Below, piece after piece: positions 50,318 through 61,188 of a stretch of 64,000 nt of DNA. A program made the position numbers and the translations under genes. Each line of letters starts with the position of its first letter. The stretch's first letter is position 1. The notes under the pieces are model-generated. The model worked only from the letters and a program-made list of their open reading frames with translations. It was not told where the DNA came from and made no database searches. Source of the DNA: Salmonella enterica subsp. diarizonae (GTDB lineage: Bacteria; Pseudomonadota; Gammaproteobacteria; Enterobacterales; Enterobacteriaceae). The stretch lies in the NCBI RefSeq assembly GCF_008692785.1, contig NZ_VXJV01000008.1:62001-126000 (forward strand), in the 5' to 3' direction.

Positions 50318-51445
50318 TTAACGCGGATACTCCTGCAACAGAAGAGTTAACTTCTCCGCCATCAGTTCGGCGCGCCAGCCGGAAATCAATTCCGGTTGCC
50401 CATTTTGCGGTTTTAATTTCCAGTGCCAGTTAAGCAACTGATTAATCTGCCGACGCGATGCCAGTAGCTCGCCGCTGACGTGATGCGCCGCGCTTACCTC
50501 CGCCACCAGCACTTTGATGGCCTTAAACGCTTTGCGATAGCCCGGCATGTCCATCAGATTCAACAGCGGTTCCGGCAATGCCTCTTCCGGTAGCGCCTGC
50601 GCTTTCGCCACCAGCGATATCAACGTTTTGCCGTGAAAACGAATCTCACTGCCGGAAAGGCCCAGGCTATCCAGCTCACCGAGACTGCCCGGCATATAAC
50701 GCGCGACCGCCCACAGGTTTTCCTCACGCACAACGAAGTTCACCGCCATATCGCGCTCACGTGCCTTACGCAGACGCCAGTCAGCTAAAAGTTGTAGACA
50801 GGCTAACTGGCGGGTACGCAGTTGCCAGGCATTGGTGATATCCCGCCATGCTTCTTCCGGCGCCTGAATCTCCTGACGACGCTGCTGCATCAATCGGCAC
50901 TCATTAAGCGCGGCAGGCAAGCATCCTGCGGCTTCAGTTTCAATCATCAGCTTTTTAGCGATCGGTAACAGATACCAGACATCCGCCGCCGCGTATTCAC
51001 ACTGACGTTCGCTTAAAGGCCGGGCTAACCAGTCGGTACGAGACTCGCTTTTATCCAGCGCCACGCCCGTATACTCTTCCACCATCGACGCAAACCCCCA
51101 CGACAGCGGACGCCCGCAAAACGCCGCCAGAATTTGCGTATCAATCAGAGGTGCCGGCAGTTCACCAAACGCATTAAGAAATACTTCCAGATCTTCGCTG
51201 CCCGCGTGCAGAAATTTGGTGATTCCCGTATCGCGCAGCACTGCTTTTAACGGCGACCAGTCGCTGATGCCGAGCGGATCGATCAGGGCGACATTTGTCC
51301 CATCAAATAACTGGATCAATCCTAACTGTGGGTAATAGGTACGGGTACGGACAAATTCAGTATCTAAAGCAATAGCCGGACATGCGCGGACAGCATCACA
51401 CAGGCTCGCCAGCGCATCGTCCGTTTCAATCATTTGGTAATTCAA
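50318..51445 (-). CDS. rnd: ribonuclease D
   Basis: 375 residues starting at TTG 51445, the unusual UUG start known for E. coli rnd. DEDD exonuclease: IALDTEFVRT (D28, E30), FLHAGSEDLE and CEYAAADVWYLL (Tyr-x3-Asp). C-terminal HRDC domains. Trims tRNA 3' ends. Confidence 0.97.
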   Translation of the reverse strand: MNYQMIETDDALASLCDAVRACPAIALDTEFVRTRTYYPQLGLIQLFDGTNVALIDPLGISDWSPLKAVLRDTGITKFLHAGSEDLEVFLNAFGELPAPLIDTQILAAFCGRPLSWGFASMVEEYTGVALDKSESRTDWLARPLSERQCEYAAADVWYLLPIAKKLMIETEAAGCLPAALNECRLMQQRRQEIQAPEEAWRDITNAWQLRTRQLACLQLLADWRLRKARERDMAVNFVVREENLWAVARYMPGSLGELDSLGLSGSEIRFHGKTLISLVAKAQALPEEALPEPLLNLMDMPGYRKAFKAIKVLVAEVSAAHHVSGELLASRRQINQLLNWHWKLKPQNGQPELISGWRAELMAEKLTLLLQEYPR

Positions 51446-51469
51446 ATCGTGTTCTCTTTGGTTCGCGCC

Positions 51470-51495
51470 AAAAAAAACGCCGGTTTAACCGGCGT
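51470..51495 (-). terminator. terminator of fadD
   Basis: ACGCCGG-TTTAA-CCGGCGT at 51477-51495; on the minus strand the stem is followed by eight Ts. Lies 23 bases after the fadD stop. Confidence 0.9.
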
Positions 51496-51517
51496 CTCTC
51501 GTTAGCTGACTTAACGC

Positions 51518-53203
51518 TCAGGCTTTATTGTCTACTTTGCCACGGGCTTCGTCACGCAGTTCTCGTCGTAAAATTTTCCCAACGTTAGATTTTGGCAACT
51601 CCTCGCGAAACTCCACCTGTTTGGGCACTTTATATCCGGTCAGATGGCGACGGCAGAAGGTAATCAGAGCATCGTCAGTCAATGCGGGATCTTTCTTAAC
51701 CACAAAAATCTTCACCGCTTCGCCGCTACTGCCGGAAGGCACGCCAACCGCTGCAACCTCCTGCACGCCAGAATGCTGCATCACCACATCTTCAATTTCG
51801 TTTGGATAAACGTTAAAACCGGAAACCAGAATCATATCTTTCTTGCGATCGACAATCCGCAGAAAGCCTTCTTCATCCATAACCGCAATATCGCCTGTAT
51901 GCAGCCAGCCATCTTTAATGATTTCATCCGTCGCGTCAGGACGCTGCCAGTATCCCAACATAACCTGCGGGCCTTTCACGCAAAGCTCTCCGGCCTCACC
52001 CGGCGCGACTTCATTGTCATCGTCATCCACCAGTTTGGCTTCTGTTGACGGTACCGGCAGGCCGATACTGCCGCTATGATAATCAATATCATGCGGGTTG
52101 ACGCTCACCAACGGGGCGCACTCGGTCAGCCCGTAGCCTTCCAGCAGGTATTGCCCGGTCAGTTTAACCCAACGTTCCGCAACGGCGTTTTGCACCGGCA
52201 TCCCGCCGCCGGCTGACAAATGCAGCGAGGAAAAATCCAACTGCTGAAACTCTTTATTATTGAGCAAGGCGTTGAACAGCGTGTTAACGCCAGTCATCGC
52301 CGTAAATGGATATTTCGCCAGCTCCTTGACCAGGCCGGGGATATCACGCGGATTGGTAATCAGCAGGTTTTGCCCGCCCAGCTCAATAAAGAGCAGACAA
52401 TTCATGGTTAAGGCAAAAATGTGATACAGCGGCAGCGCGGTCACCACCAGCTCTTTCCCCGGATGAAGCAACGGCCCATAGGTCGCTTTCACCTGCTCCA
52501 GATTCGCCAGCATATTGCGATGAGTCAGCATCGCGCCTTTCGCCACGCCCGTCGTACCGCCGGTATATTGCAGGAAAGCCAGATCTTCGGCGACAACCTC
52601 CGGTTTTACGTACTGCATACGGTAGCCATGCTGTAGCGCGCTGCGAAACGAGATTGCGTCTGGCAAGTGGTATTTCGGCACCAGACGCTTGATGTATTTC
52701 ACGACAAAGTTAACAACCGTACCTTTAGCGGTAGAAAGCTGGTCGCCCATCCGCGTCAGAATAACGTGCTGTACCGACGTTTTCTCGACCACTTTTTCCA
52801 GCGTATGGGCAAAGTTAGAAACAATAACAATGGCCGCCGCGCCGCTATCGTTAAGCTGATGCTCAAGTTCGCGCGGCGTGTAAAGCGGGTTAACGTTCAC
52901 CACAATCATGCCGGCGCGTAAGATACCAAATAGCGCGACGGGATACTGCAACAGGTTTGGCATCATCAGCGCAACACGGTCGCCTTTTTTGAGTCCCAGC
53001 CCTTGTTGTAAATAAGCCGCAAATGCCCGACTACGTTCTTCTAATTTGCGGAAGGTCATTACCTCCCCCATATTGACGAACGCAGGCTGATCGGCATAGC
53101 GCGTCGCCGCATGTTCAAACAGTTCAACCAGGGATTGATAACGGTCAGGGTTGATCTCCGCCGGAACATCAGCGGGATAACGGTTAAGCCAAACCTTCTT
53201 CAA
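51518..53203 (-). CDS. fadD: long-chain acyl-CoA synthetase
   Basis: 561 residues from TTG 53203 (AGGTGA upstream), the family's known UUG start; the in-frame extension to 53269 is unlikely. P-loop [28 protein letters not shown] region [28 protein letters not shown]. Activates fatty acids entering through FadL. FadR site upstream. Confidence 0.97.
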   Translation of the reverse strand: MKKVWLNRYPADVPAEINPDRYQSLVELFEHAATRYADQPAFVNMGEVMTFRKLEERSRAFAAYLQQGLGLKKGDRVALMMPNLLQYPVALFGILRAGMIVVNVNPLYTPRELEHQLNDSGAAAIVIVSNFAHTLEKVVEKTSVQHVILTRMGDQLSTAKGTVVNFVVKYIKRLVPKYHLPDAISFRSALQHGYRMQYVKPEVVAEDLAFLQYTGGTTGVAKGAMLTHRNMLANLEQVKATYGPLLHPGKELVVTALPLYHIFALTMNCLLFIELGGQNLLITNPRDIPGLVKELAKYPFTAMTGVNTLFNALLNNKEFQQLDFSSLHLSAGGGMPVQNAVAERWVKLTGQYLLEGYGLTECAPLVSVNPHDIDYHSGSIGLPVPSTEAKLVDDDDNEVAPGEAGELCVKGPQVMLGYWQRPDATDEIIKDGWLHTGDIAVMDEEGFLRIVDRKKDMILVSGFNVYPNEIEDVVMQHSGVQEVAAVGVPSGSSGEAVKIFVVKKDPALTDDALITFCRRHLTGYKVPKQVEFREELPKSNVGKILRRELRDEARGKVDNKA

Positions 53204-53275
53204 TGCATCACCTCTAAAATGAGTGTTCGTCGTCATCACAACCCCAGTTAATAAACAAGTCGTTAACATTATATT

Positions 53276-53292
53276 AACTCAGCGTACCAGTT
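53276..53292 (-). promoter_or_regulatory. FadR operator of fadD
   Basis: On the minus strand AACTGGTACGCTGAGTT, close to the E. coli fadD operator (CTGGTAxGxTGAGTT), 73 bases before the fadD start. FadR is encoded at 42165. Confidence 0.7.
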
Positions 53293-53361
53293 TATTAATT
53301 ACGCAACTGAAAGGTTGCGAAGCGCGTCACTATTTATTTTTATTATGTCTCTATGAATGCA

Positions 53362-53386
53362 GAAACAGCGGCCCAGCCGCTGTTTC
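53362..53386. terminator. hairpin after yeaY
   Basis: Perfect 11-bp stem GAAACAGCGGC / GCCGCTGTTTC with a three-base loop, just downstream of the yeaY stop on the minus strand. Confidence 0.7.
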
Positions 53387-53407
53387 TTTCATTGATAAAA
53401 CAAAGAG

Positions 53408-53989
53408 TTACTCTGTTACTATCGTCTGAACCTCTGCGGGCCCAGGGTTATACCATCCCCAACCACCATAGCCATAAGGCCAGGCGCGTCCGCCGTAAAA
53501 CCACGGATCGATCGGCTGTGGAGGTATGACGACCTGCTGAACAAGATGCCAGCGTTTATAGCCGGTAGCCTGCATCAGCATAAATTTATACGGCGTATTA
53601 CCGATTTTGCCGTCAACCGTTCCGGTTATCGGGCCGACAACGGTAACTAACTGGCCACGGAAGTCCACCGGGTCCAGAAAACCATTCACATCTGCAAAAA
53701 TTCTGCCGCGCGAGGCTTCGCCCAGAACAGGACGCGCGCCGCTGTCGAGCGGTACGGTAGCGATTTCAAGCCGGGTTTTTCCCTGCTGATTTTGTACCGC
53801 CACAACTTTACCGCCGAAACGCGCCTCTTGCCCGATATAGAGCTGCGGCGCATTCATGACCCGTACCAAATCCTGCTGCGGCGTCGGACTCGAACCTTTA
53901 ATGGCATCCGGGATAGTCACGCAACCGCTCAGCATAAGCGCAAAAGCGCACGCCAGCGCCCCTTTTATTAACCGTTTTTGAACCGCCAT
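53408..53989 (-). CDS. yeaY: YeaY, Slp-family outer-membrane lipoprotein
   Basis: 193 residues with lipoprotein signal (lipobox LSGC at about residue 23). Slp fold with [17 protein letters not shown] and a C-terminal Gly/Trp/Tyr-rich tail ([18 protein letters not shown]). Related to the starvation lipoprotein Slp; sigma-E control is known in E. coli. Confidence 0.95.
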   Translation of the reverse strand: MAVQKRLIKGALACAFALMLSGCVTIPDAIKGSSPTPQQDLVRVMNAPQLYIGQEARFGGKVVAVQNQQGKTRLEIATVPLDSGARPVLGEASRGRIFADVNGFLDPVDFRGQLVTVVGPITGTVDGKIGNTPYKFMLMQATGYKRWHLVQQVVIPPQPIDPWFYGGRAWPYGYGGWGWYNPGPAEVQTIVTE

Positions 53990-54060
53990 GATGCGACTCC
54001 TTTTTCTCGACGTCTATTCCACCCCACAGCATAAAGTATGGGGGGTAATAGTAGTGAGAG

Positions 54061-54756
54061 TCATTCTTTGCCGGGAAGTTTCTTCCACGCCACTTCGTTA
54101 CGCAAATAAACCGGCTCGGCATGTTCCACGACAACGGTCTCTCCTGCCGCCAGTTTTTGACTGGCGATGGGCAACATATCTTCCGCTGCCGGGAGCGACA
54201 CCTCACCATCGTAAAGCGCCAGGCCACACTCCTTCGCCAGATCGGGCCATGCGGACCAACCCGTTCCTACCGTCGCCCACTCGCCGGAAAGCTGTTTCAA
54301 CCGCTCGCCGACCCGTTCCGGTTTCAGCACCGCTTCCGTCTCTTCGCCCTGCCAGACGCCCTGCGCATCACGCTGGTATTCCGCCCAGTACACCTCGCCC
54401 ATTCGCGCGTCAATCGCGGCGAGTACGCGGGTCGCGCCGGTTTTACGCCACGCGCCCTGCGCCATCGTGGCAAGCGTCGAAACACCGATCATTGGCAGAT
54501 TTGCCCCTAACGCCAGCCCTTGCGCAATTCCAATGCCGATACGCACGCCGGTAAAGCTGCCCGGACCGCGCCCAAACGCCAGCGCATCTATCTCATTGAG
54601 CGAGGCGCCGCTGGTGGCCAGAATCTCCTGCACCATGGGCAGGATACGTTGAGTGTGTTCTCGTGGACAAAGCTCAAAGTGAGCCTTGATAGTACCGTTG
54701 TTCCACAGGGCGACAGAACAGGCCTCTGTGGCGGTATCGATAGCCAGAATTCGCAT
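54061..54756 (-). CDS. tsaB: TsaB (YeaZ), tRNA t6A synthesis protein
   Basis: 231 residues beginning [22 protein letters not shown] fold without full catalytic set; partners TsaD, TsaE and TsaC in making threonylcarbamoyl-A37 of t[18 protein letters not shown] is the family mark. Essential in E. coli. Confidence 0.97.
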   Translation of the reverse strand: MRILAIDTATEACSVALWNNGTIKAHFELCPREHTQRILPMVQEILATSGASLNEIDALAFGRGPGSFTGVRIGIGIAQGLALGANLPMIGVSTLATMAQGAWRKTGATRVLAAIDARMGEVYWAEYQRDAQGVWQGEETEAVLKPERVGERLKQLSGEWATVGTGWSAWPDLAKECGLALYDGEVSLPAAEDMLPIASQKLAAGETVVVEHAEPVYLRNEVAWKKLPGKE

Positions 54757-54813
54757 GAGGTTTCGTGCTTAGATCAATAAAATAGCGCGCATCTTACCAT
54801 ACTCCGTAACAAA

Positions 54814-56724
54814 TTACTCGGCGGATGGAATCGCAAGAAAGCGAACAGCACGGGCGATATCACGCGTACGCGGCGCAGGAGGCAGGCTGGCAAGAAACGT
54901 GGCACCATAGGGCCGCATCACCAGCCGGTTATCACAAATCACTAACACCCCGCGATCGTCCGCATCGCGAATCAGCCGCCCCACCCCCTGCTTCAGCGTA
55001 ATCACCGCATCGGGCAGTTGAACCTCGTCAAACGGATCGCCGCCGCGCAAACGACAGTCTTCCATTCGCGCTTTTAACAGCGGGTCGTCCGGGGAGGTAA
55101 ACGGCAATTTGTCGATAATCACTAAAGATAACGTATCGCCGCGCACGTCCACCCCTTCCCAGAAGCTGCTGGTGGCGACGAGCAGCGCGTTGCCCGCGCT
55201 AACAAATTGCTGTAACAGTTGGCCTTTACTGGTTTCCCCTTGCAACAATACTGGCAGCGTCATGGTGGCGCGAAACTGCTCCGCCAGATCGCGCATCATG
55301 GCGTGCGAGGTGCATAGCATAAAACATCGCCCGTTATTGGCTTCGATAATCGGCCTTAGCATGGCCGCCAACTGTCGCGCCGCGCCGGGCTGGTTGGTTT
55401 GCGGCAGGTTACGCGGTACGCAGAGTAACGCCTGGCGCGTATAGTCGAATGGGCTGGGCAGCAGCATGGATTCTGCCTGCTCAATTCCCAGACGGGCGGT
55501 AAAATGGTGGAGATCATCATTTACCGACAACGTGGCTGAGGTAAAAATCCAGCTACCGGGCTTCTGTTCCATCACCTCTTTGAATTTGTCCGCCACGGTG
55601 AGCGGCGTCAGCGCCAGGGTGAAGTGCCGCGAGGTGCACTCATACCAGTAGCTGTATCCCGGCTGATTGATCTCTTTTAAGCGTTTCAGCCGTGAACGAT
55701 ATAGCGTGGCGCGTTCAAAAGCCGCATCCAGCAGCGCCGAACGGCCGAGCGACAGCTTCGCCACGTCGTAACAAAGCTCCAGCGTATCATCCAGCAGTAA
55801 AAATGCCCGTTGGATACGTGGGTCGGCTAACAGTTCACGCAAATTCCCCCGGTAGCCAGGCTCCCCCAGTTGCAGACGAAAATCCTGCGCGCTCTGGGCA
55901 AGGCGATCGGCGCATTTTTGCAACTGTTGAGTGTCTTTCAGTTCCGTCCGGTAGGCAATGGTGATGTCTTTTGCTAAATCCAGTAACTGGCGGCTGGAGA
56001 GCGATTGTCCGAAATACTGGCTGGCGATGTCAGGCAGTTGGTGGGCTTCATCGAAGATCATTACTTCAGCCTGAGGGATGAGTTCGCCAAATCCGCTCTC
56101 TTTAACCACCATATCCGCAAGAAAAAGGTGGTGGTTTACAATCACCACATCTGCGTCCATCGCCTTTTTACGCGCTTTCACCACAAAGCATTCTTTGTAG
56201 AGCGGACAATCGCTGCCAAGGCAGTTGTCGTTGGTACTGGTGACCAGCGGCCAGGCCTGGGAATCCTCCGCCACGCTGACGCAGGTGCTGATATCGCCAT
56301 CCCGCGTCTGATTTGACCAGGAGCGCAGCAATATCACGTCGCTTAACGTTTGTACCGGTAAATCGCCGCCCGCTAGCGCTTGTTGTTCCAGCCGCTCCAG
56401 GCAGAGGTAGTTTGAACGTCCTTTCAACAGGGCCGTCTTACCGGTAAACGCCAACGCTTTTGCTACCGTCGGCAGATCGCGGCTGTAGAGTTGATCCTGC
56501 AACGCTTTCGACCCGGTCGAAATAATGACTTTTTTCCCGGCGCGCAACGCCGGAGCGAGGTAAGCATAGGTCTTCCCGGTTCCGGTGCCGGCTTCAACGA
56601 CCAGAGGCTGCGCATTTTCAATCGCTTGTGTTACGGCAACCGCCATTTGTCGCTGTGGTTCGCGTGGTTTAAAACCGGTTATCGCTTTAGCCAGTTGGCC
56701 ATCTGCTGCAAAATCGTCCGTCAC
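54814..56724 (-). CDS. yoaA: YoaA, XPD/DinG-like Fe-S helicase
   Basis: 636 residues. Walker A EAGTGTGKTYAYLAPA (about residue 41), four-cysteine Fe-S domain including CLGSDCPLYKECF (about 168), DEAH box DEAHQLP, and C-terminal motif VI GVGRLIRD. Acts in replication stress tolerance with HolC. Divergent from yoaB. Confidence 0.96.
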   Translation of the reverse strand: MTDDFAADGQLAKAITGFKPREPQRQMAVAVTQAIENAQPLVVEAGTGTGKTYAYLAPALRAGKKVIISTGSKALQDQLYSRDLPTVAKALAFTGKTALLKGRSNYLCLERLEQQALAGGDLPVQTLSDVILLRSWSNQTRDGDISTCVSVAEDSQAWPLVTSTNDNCLGSDCPLYKECFVVKARKKAMDADVVIVNHHLFLADMVVKESGFGELIPQAEVMIFDEAHQLPDIASQYFGQSLSSRQLLDLAKDITIAYRTELKDTQQLQKCADRLAQSAQDFRLQLGEPGYRGNLRELLADPRIQRAFLLLDDTLELCYDVAKLSLGRSALLDAAFERATLYRSRLKRLKEINQPGYSYWYECTSRHFTLALTPLTVADKFKEVMEQKPGSWIFTSATLSVNDDLHHFTARLGIEQAESMLLPSPFDYTRQALLCVPRNLPQTNQPGAARQLAAMLRPIIEANNGRCFMLCTSHAMMRDLAEQFRATMTLPVLLQGETSKGQLLQQFVSAGNALLVATSSFWEGVDVRGDTLSLVIIDKLPFTSPDDPLLKARMEDCRLRGGDPFDEVQLPDAVITLKQGVGRLIRDADDRGVLVICDNRLVMRPYGATFLASLPPAPRTRDIARAVRFLAIPSAE

Positions 56725-56854
56725 ACTGCCCCCTGTTAATTTGCACAGGGATTATGTCAGGGTGGAGAGGCTTACGCCAGTTACAGAGGTGACGGCGGCG
56801 CCACATTGTGGCAGTCTTGCGCCATTCAAGTGGAAAGCAAATGAGGAATAAATA

Positions 56855-57199
56855 ATGTCTATCGTGCGTATTGATGCCGAAGATCGTTGGTCAGACGTAG
56901 TGATCCACAATAATACGCTGTGGTATACCGGCGTGCCGGAAAACCTGGACGCCGATGCTTTTGAGCAAACGGCGAATACTCTGGCGCAGATTGATGCTGT
57001 GCTGGAAAAACAGGGCTCCAGTAAGTCACGTATTCTGGATGCCACTATTTTTCTGAGCGATAAAGCGGATTTTGCCGCCATGAATAAGGCGTGGGATGCG
57101 TGGGTCGTCGCAGGTCATGCGCCGGTACGCTGTACCGTACAGGCCGGGCTGATGAACCCGAAATATAAAGTTGAGATTAAGATTGTCGCGGCGGTATAA
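56855..57199 (+). CDS. yoaB: YoaB, RidA-family protein
   Basis: 114 residues; YjgF/YER057c/UK114 fold. The conserved arginine is in APVRCTVQAGL, as in active RidA imine deaminases. Probably clears reactive enamine/imine metabolites. Ribosome binding site GAGGAA before ATG 56855. Confidence 0.95.
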   Translation: MSIVRIDAEDRWSDVVIHNNTLWYTGVPENLDADAFEQTANTLAQIDAVLEKQGSSKSRILDATIFLSDKADFAAMNKAWDAWVVAGHAPVRCTVQAGLMNPKYKVEIKIVAAV

Positions 57200-57204
57200 G
57201 CCGG

Positions 57205-57384
57205 TTATTCGTCTTCATCCTCAAAACGCGCCACTATCCGTTCACCGGTATGGTTGGCGCGAAGTTCGCCCGCGACCTGGGCAATTGCTTCTCCGCTGCT
57301 CATACCTTGTGACATCAATTCCTGGATACGTTCTACGGCTTTTTGCTGTTGTTCATGACTGAGTGAAGGTAAACCTGCAAACAT
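57205..57384 (-). CDS. yoaH: YoaH, UPF0181 small protein
   Basis: 59 residues from ATG 57384 with AGGAG upstream, [20 protein letters not shown] and ending FEDEDE. Nearly identical to E. coli YoaH. Convergent with yoaB, stop codons five bases apart. Function unknown. Confidence 0.95.
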
Positions 57385-57467
57385 GATTAACTCCTGCTAA
57401 ATTGTTAGCGCTAATTATTTCACGCTACCCGGCGGTAAGCCAGTAGTGTTGTAACGAGTCAGGAATG

Positions 57468-58829
57468 ATGAAGACGTTATCTCCCACTGTTATTACCTTA
57501 CCCTGGCGTCCGGACGCCGCTGAACACTATTTTGCGCCCGTAAACCATTTGCCCTGGGCGATGCTGCTGCATTCCGGTGATGCTATTCATCCCTATAACC
57601 GTTTTGATATTCTGGTCGCCGATCCTGTCACCATGCTGACCACGCGCGCACAGGACACCACGGTATGTACTGCGCGCACAACCACCGTCACTCTCGACGA
57701 TCCGTTACACGTTTTGCAGACACAGCTAGAGGCGCTGCCTTTCCATCCTCAGCCTGACCCTGACTTACCCTTTCAGGGTGGCGCGCTGGGTCTGTTTGGT
57801 TACGATTTAGGGCGGCGTTTCGAAACTCTGCCCGATACTGCCGCACACGATATCGCTTTACCGGATATGGCAATTGGCATTTACGACTGGGCGTTGATTG
57901 TCGATCACCAAAAACAGGTGGTGTCGCTGATAAGCTATCACGATGCAGACGCCCGATATCGCTGGCTCACCAGCCAGCGCGCGCCGACCCGAACGCCCTT
58001 TACGCTTACCTCAGCCTGGCAGTCCAATATGACGCGTTGCGAGTACGGCGAAAAATTTCGTCAGGTGCGGGCCTGGTTGCACAGCGGGGACTGTTATCAG
58101 GTCAATCTTTCCCAACGTTTTCAGGCGAGCTACGAAGGTGATGAGTGGCAGGCTTTCGAACGCCTTAACCGCGCAAATCGCGCTCCGTTTAGCGCCTTTC
58201 TTCGTCTGCATGACGGCGCCATATTGAGTCTTTCTCCCGAGCGTTTTATCCAACTGGAGAACGGTCATATCCAGACGCGCCCGATCAAAGGTACGCTCCC
58301 ACGGCTTAACGATCCGCAGGCGGATCATCAGCAAGCGCAGAAACTGGCCAACTCAATGAAAGATCGCGCCGAAAATTTGATGATCGTCGATTTGATGCGT
58401 AACGACATTGGCCGGGTCGCCGTGCCGGGTTCGGTGAAGGTGCCGGAACTGTTCGTCGTCGAACCATTTCCTGCCGTTCACCATCTGGTCAGCACCATTA
58501 CCGCCCGTTTACCGGACTCGCTTCATGCCACCGACCTGCTGCGCGCCGCCTTCCCCGGTGGCTCCATTACCGGCGCGCCTAAAGTGCGGGCAATGGAAAT
58601 TATTGACGAACTGGAGCCGCAGCGACGCAACGCCTGGTGCGGTAGCATCGGTTATCTGAGTTTCTGCGGCAACATGGATACCAGTATTACCATCCGCACC
58701 GTCACGGCGACACAGGGCCAACTCTATTGCTCAGCCGGAGGCGGTATCGTGGCCGATAGCAAGGAAGAAGCGGAATATCAGGAAACTTTTGATAAAGTTA
58801 ATCGTATCCTGCACCCACTGGAGAACTAA
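57468..58829 (+). CDS. pabB: aminodeoxychorismate synthase component I
   Basis: 453 residues from ATG 57468; the ATG at 57465 is too close to AGGA. Chorismate-binding fold: active-site lysine in TRPIKGTLPR, FPGGSITGAPKVRAMEIIDELE, GSIGYLSFCGNMDTSI. Makes 4-amino-4-deoxychorismate for folate with PabA. The middle part differs more from E. coli than the active-site core. Confidence 0.97.
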   Translation: MKTLSPTVITLPWRPDAAEHYFAPVNHLPWAMLLHSGDAIHPYNRFDILVADPVTMLTTRAQDTTVCTARTTTVTLDDPLHVLQTQLEALPFHPQPDPDLPFQGGALGLFGYDLGRRFETLPDTAAHDIALPDMAIGIYDWALIVDHQKQVVSLISYHDADARYRWLTSQRAPTRTPFTLTSAWQSNMTRCEYGEKFRQVRAWLHSGDCYQVNLSQRFQASYEGDEWQAFERLNRANRAPFSAFLRLHDGAILSLSPERFIQLENGHIQTRPIKGTLPRLNDPQADHQQAQKLANSMKDRAENLMIVDLMRNDIGRVAVPGSVKVPELFVVEPFPAVHHLVSTITARLPDSLHATDLLRAAFPGGSITGAPKVRAMEIIDELEPQRRNAWCGSIGYLSFCGNMDTSITIRTVTATQGQLYCSAGGGIVADSKEEAEYQETFDKVNRILHPLEN

Positions 58830-58832
58830 TAC

Positions 58833-59411
58833 GTGGATACCAGCCGTCTGACGCTCGATCATTTCTTATCGCGCTTTCAGCTTTTGCGCCCGCAGATGAC
58901 TCATGAAACGTTAAATCAACGTCAGGCCGCCGTACTGATCCCTGTGGTTCGTCGCCCCCAGCCGGGGCTGCTGTTGACCCAGCGGGCTATTCATTTGCGC
59001 AAACACGCCGGACAGGTCGCCTTTCCCGGCGGGGCCGTGGACAGTACTGATGCTTCGCTTATCGCCGCAGCGCTTCGCGAAGCGCAGGAGGAAGTCGCCA
59101 TCCCGCCACAAGCCGTGGAAGTGATTGGCGTTTTACCACCGGTAGACAGCGTGACTGGTTTTCAGGTCACACCAGTGGTCGGCATTATTCCCCCCAACCT
59201 TCCCTGGCACGCAAGTGAAGACGAAGTGTCTGCGGTGTTTGAAATGCCGCTGGCGCAAGCGTTGCAACTGGGTCGATATCATCCGCTCGATGTTTACCGT
59301 CGCGGCACTTCGCACCGCGTATGGCTCTCCTGGTATGAGCATTATTTCGTCTGGGGCATGACCGCAAACATTCTTCGTGAGCTGGCGCTGCAAATCGGCG
59401 TGAAGCCCTGA
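58833..59411 (+). CDS. nudL: NudL (YeaB), Nudix hydrolase, CoA pyrophosphatase type
   Basis: 192 residues from GTG 58833, three bases after pabB. Nudix box [22 protein letters not shown] and UPF0035 tag [21 protein letters not shown], which mark CoA-type Nudix enzymes. Probable pabB-nudL operon. Confidence 0.95.
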   Translation: MDTSRLTLDHFLSRFQLLRPQMTHETLNQRQAAVLIPVVRRPQPGLLLTQRAIHLRKHAGQVAFPGGAVDSTDASLIAAALREAQEEVAIPPQAVEVIGVLPPVDSVTGFQVTPVVGIIPPNLPWHASEDEVSAVFEMPLAQALQLGRYHPLDVYRRGTSHRVWLSWYEHYFVWGMTANILRELALQIGVKP

Positions 59412-59412
59412 C

Positions 59413-59507
59413 TATATACAAAGTCATTCAAGTTGCTTCAAGGCGGCAAGCGAGCGCATCCCACTCGCAGCCTCCACAGAGGCAGCCTGAGGGATAACGT
59501 GTATATA
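59413..59507. repeat. palindromic intergenic repeat-like element
   Basis: 95 bases bounded by inverted TATATAC (59413-59419) and GTATATA (59501-59507), with the internal TCATTCAAGTTGC and GGCAAGCGAGCGC pieces seen in dispersed enterobacterial intergenic elements. Lies between nudL and sdaA. Name of the family not certain. Confidence 0.45.
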
Positions 59508-59686
59508 CTTAACTTTACGCGCGCAAGACACGACTTGAGATTACTGCCGCAATATTAGTAAAAACGCAGTTATTCATTAGTTTAATTCATGTGAATAGTT
59601 AAGCTGATAGCGGCGTTCCCTCTTACACTATGCGCAGTTATAACATCGTAACCGGAAGCCCCGGTTGCCCTGTCAGGAGTATTATC

Positions 59687-61051
59687 GTGATTAGCCTATT
59701 CGACATGTTTAAGGTAGGGATTGGTCCCTCCTCTTCCCACACTGTTGGCCCGATGAAGGCCGGTAAACAGTTCGTCGATGACCTGGTCGAAAAAGGATTA
59801 TTGGATAACGTTACCCGCGTCGCTGTCGATGTCTACGGCTCGCTGTCGCTGACGGGGAAAGGTCATCATACCGATATCGCCATTATTATGGGATTGGCGG
59901 GTAATGAACCCGCTACCGTGGATATTGATAGTATCCCCGGTTTTATTCGCGACGTCGAAACGCGCGAGCGTCTGTTGCTGGCCCAGGGACGTCAGGAAGT
60001 CGATTTCCCGAAAGATGACGGAATGCGTTTTCATAATGGCAATTTGCCGCTACATGAAAACGGGATGCAGATCCACGCCTGGCATGACGACACGGTCATT
60101 TATAGCAAGACGTACTATTCCATCGGCGGCGGCTTTATCGTTGATGAAGCGCATTTCGGCCAGGAAGCGACGAATGAGGTTACTGTGCCTTATCCGTTTA
60201 AATCGGCGAAAGAAATGCTGGAGTATTGCAACAGCACCGGCCTTTCACTCTCCGGCATGGTGATGCAAAACGAACTGGCGCTGCACAGCAAGAAAGAGAT
60301 TGAAGAGTATTTCGGTCACGTCTGGCAAACCATGCAGGCCTGTATTGATCGCGGTATGAATACCGAAGGCGTTCTGCCGGGGCCGCTGCGCGTACCGCGT
60401 CGTGCCTCCGCGTTGCGTCGTATGCTGGTTTCCAGCGATAAACTTTCCAGCGATCCGATGAACGTCATTGACTGGGTGAACATGTTTGCCCTGGCAGTGA
60501 ACGAAGAGAACGCCGCTGGCGGCCGCGTCGTGACGGCGCCAACCAACGGCGCGTGCGGCATCGTTCCTGCGGTGCTGGCATACTACGACCATTTTATTGA
60601 GTCTGTCAGTCCGGATATTTACACCCGCTACTTCCTGGCGGCAGGCGCTATTGGCGCACTGTATAAGATGAACGCGTCTATTTCCGGCGCCGAAGTCGGC
60701 TGTCAGGGCGAAGTCGGCGTCGCCTGTTCGATGGCGGCGGCAGGCCTTGCTGAACTGTTGGGCGCCAGCCCGGAACAGGTTTGCGTTGCTGCTGAAATCG
60801 GCATGGAGCATAACCTGGGGCTAACCTGCGACCCGGTTGCCGGTCAGGTTCAGGTGCCGTGTATCGAGCGTAACGCCATTGCTTCGGTTAAAGCGATCAA
60901 CGCTGCGCGTATGGCCATGCGTCGAACCAGCGCGCCGCGCGTCTCGTTGGATAAAGTCATCGAAACGATGTACGAAACCGGAAAAGACATGAACGCAAAA
61001 TACCGCGAAACGTCACGCGGCGGGTTGGCCATTAAAGTCCAGTGTGATTAA
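59687..61051 (+). CDS. sdaA: L-serine dehydratase 1
   Basis: 454 residues from GTG 59687 (AGGAG upstream). Iron-sulfur L-serine deaminase: PSSSHTVGPMKAG near the N-terminus, cluster cysteines in NGACGIVP, GCQGEVGVAC and LTCDPVAG. Converts L-serine to pyruvate and ammonia. Confidence 0.97.
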   Translation: MISLFDMFKVGIGPSSSHTVGPMKAGKQFVDDLVEKGLLDNVTRVAVDVYGSLSLTGKGHHTDIAIIMGLAGNEPATVDIDSIPGFIRDVETRERLLLAQGRQEVDFPKDDGMRFHNGNLPLHENGMQIHAWHDDTVIYSKTYYSIGGGFIVDEAHFGQEATNEVTVPYPFKSAKEMLEYCNSTGLSLSGMVMQNELALHSKKEIEEYFGHVWQTMQACIDRGMNTEGVLPGPLRVPRRASALRRMLVSSDKLSSDPMNVIDWVNMFALAVNEENAAGGRVVTAPTNGACGIVPAVLAYYDHFIESVSPDIYTRYFLAAGAIGALYKMNASISGAEVGCQGEVGVACSMAAAGLAELLGASPEQVCVAAEIGMEHNLGLTCDPVAGQVQVPCIERNAIASVKAINAARMAMRRTSAPRVSLDKVIETMYETGKDMNAKYRETSRGGLAIKVQCD

Positions 61052-61068
61052 ACGCCGTTTCCCCTCCC

Positions 61069-61100
61069 TTCGCCCATCTGCTACGGATGGGCGAAATTTT
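61069..61100 (+). terminator. terminator of sdaA
   Basis: TTCGCCCATC (61069-61078) and GATGGGCGAA (61086-61095) pair across seven bases, followed by ATTTTT. Confidence 0.85.
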
Positions 61101-61188
61101 TATCTCTTCCTCGTCGACTCCACGTTTCCCCACTACACTTGCTGTGTCGCGGTTGGCTTTTGTCGCCAACGCTTATTGGGCGGCCCGC

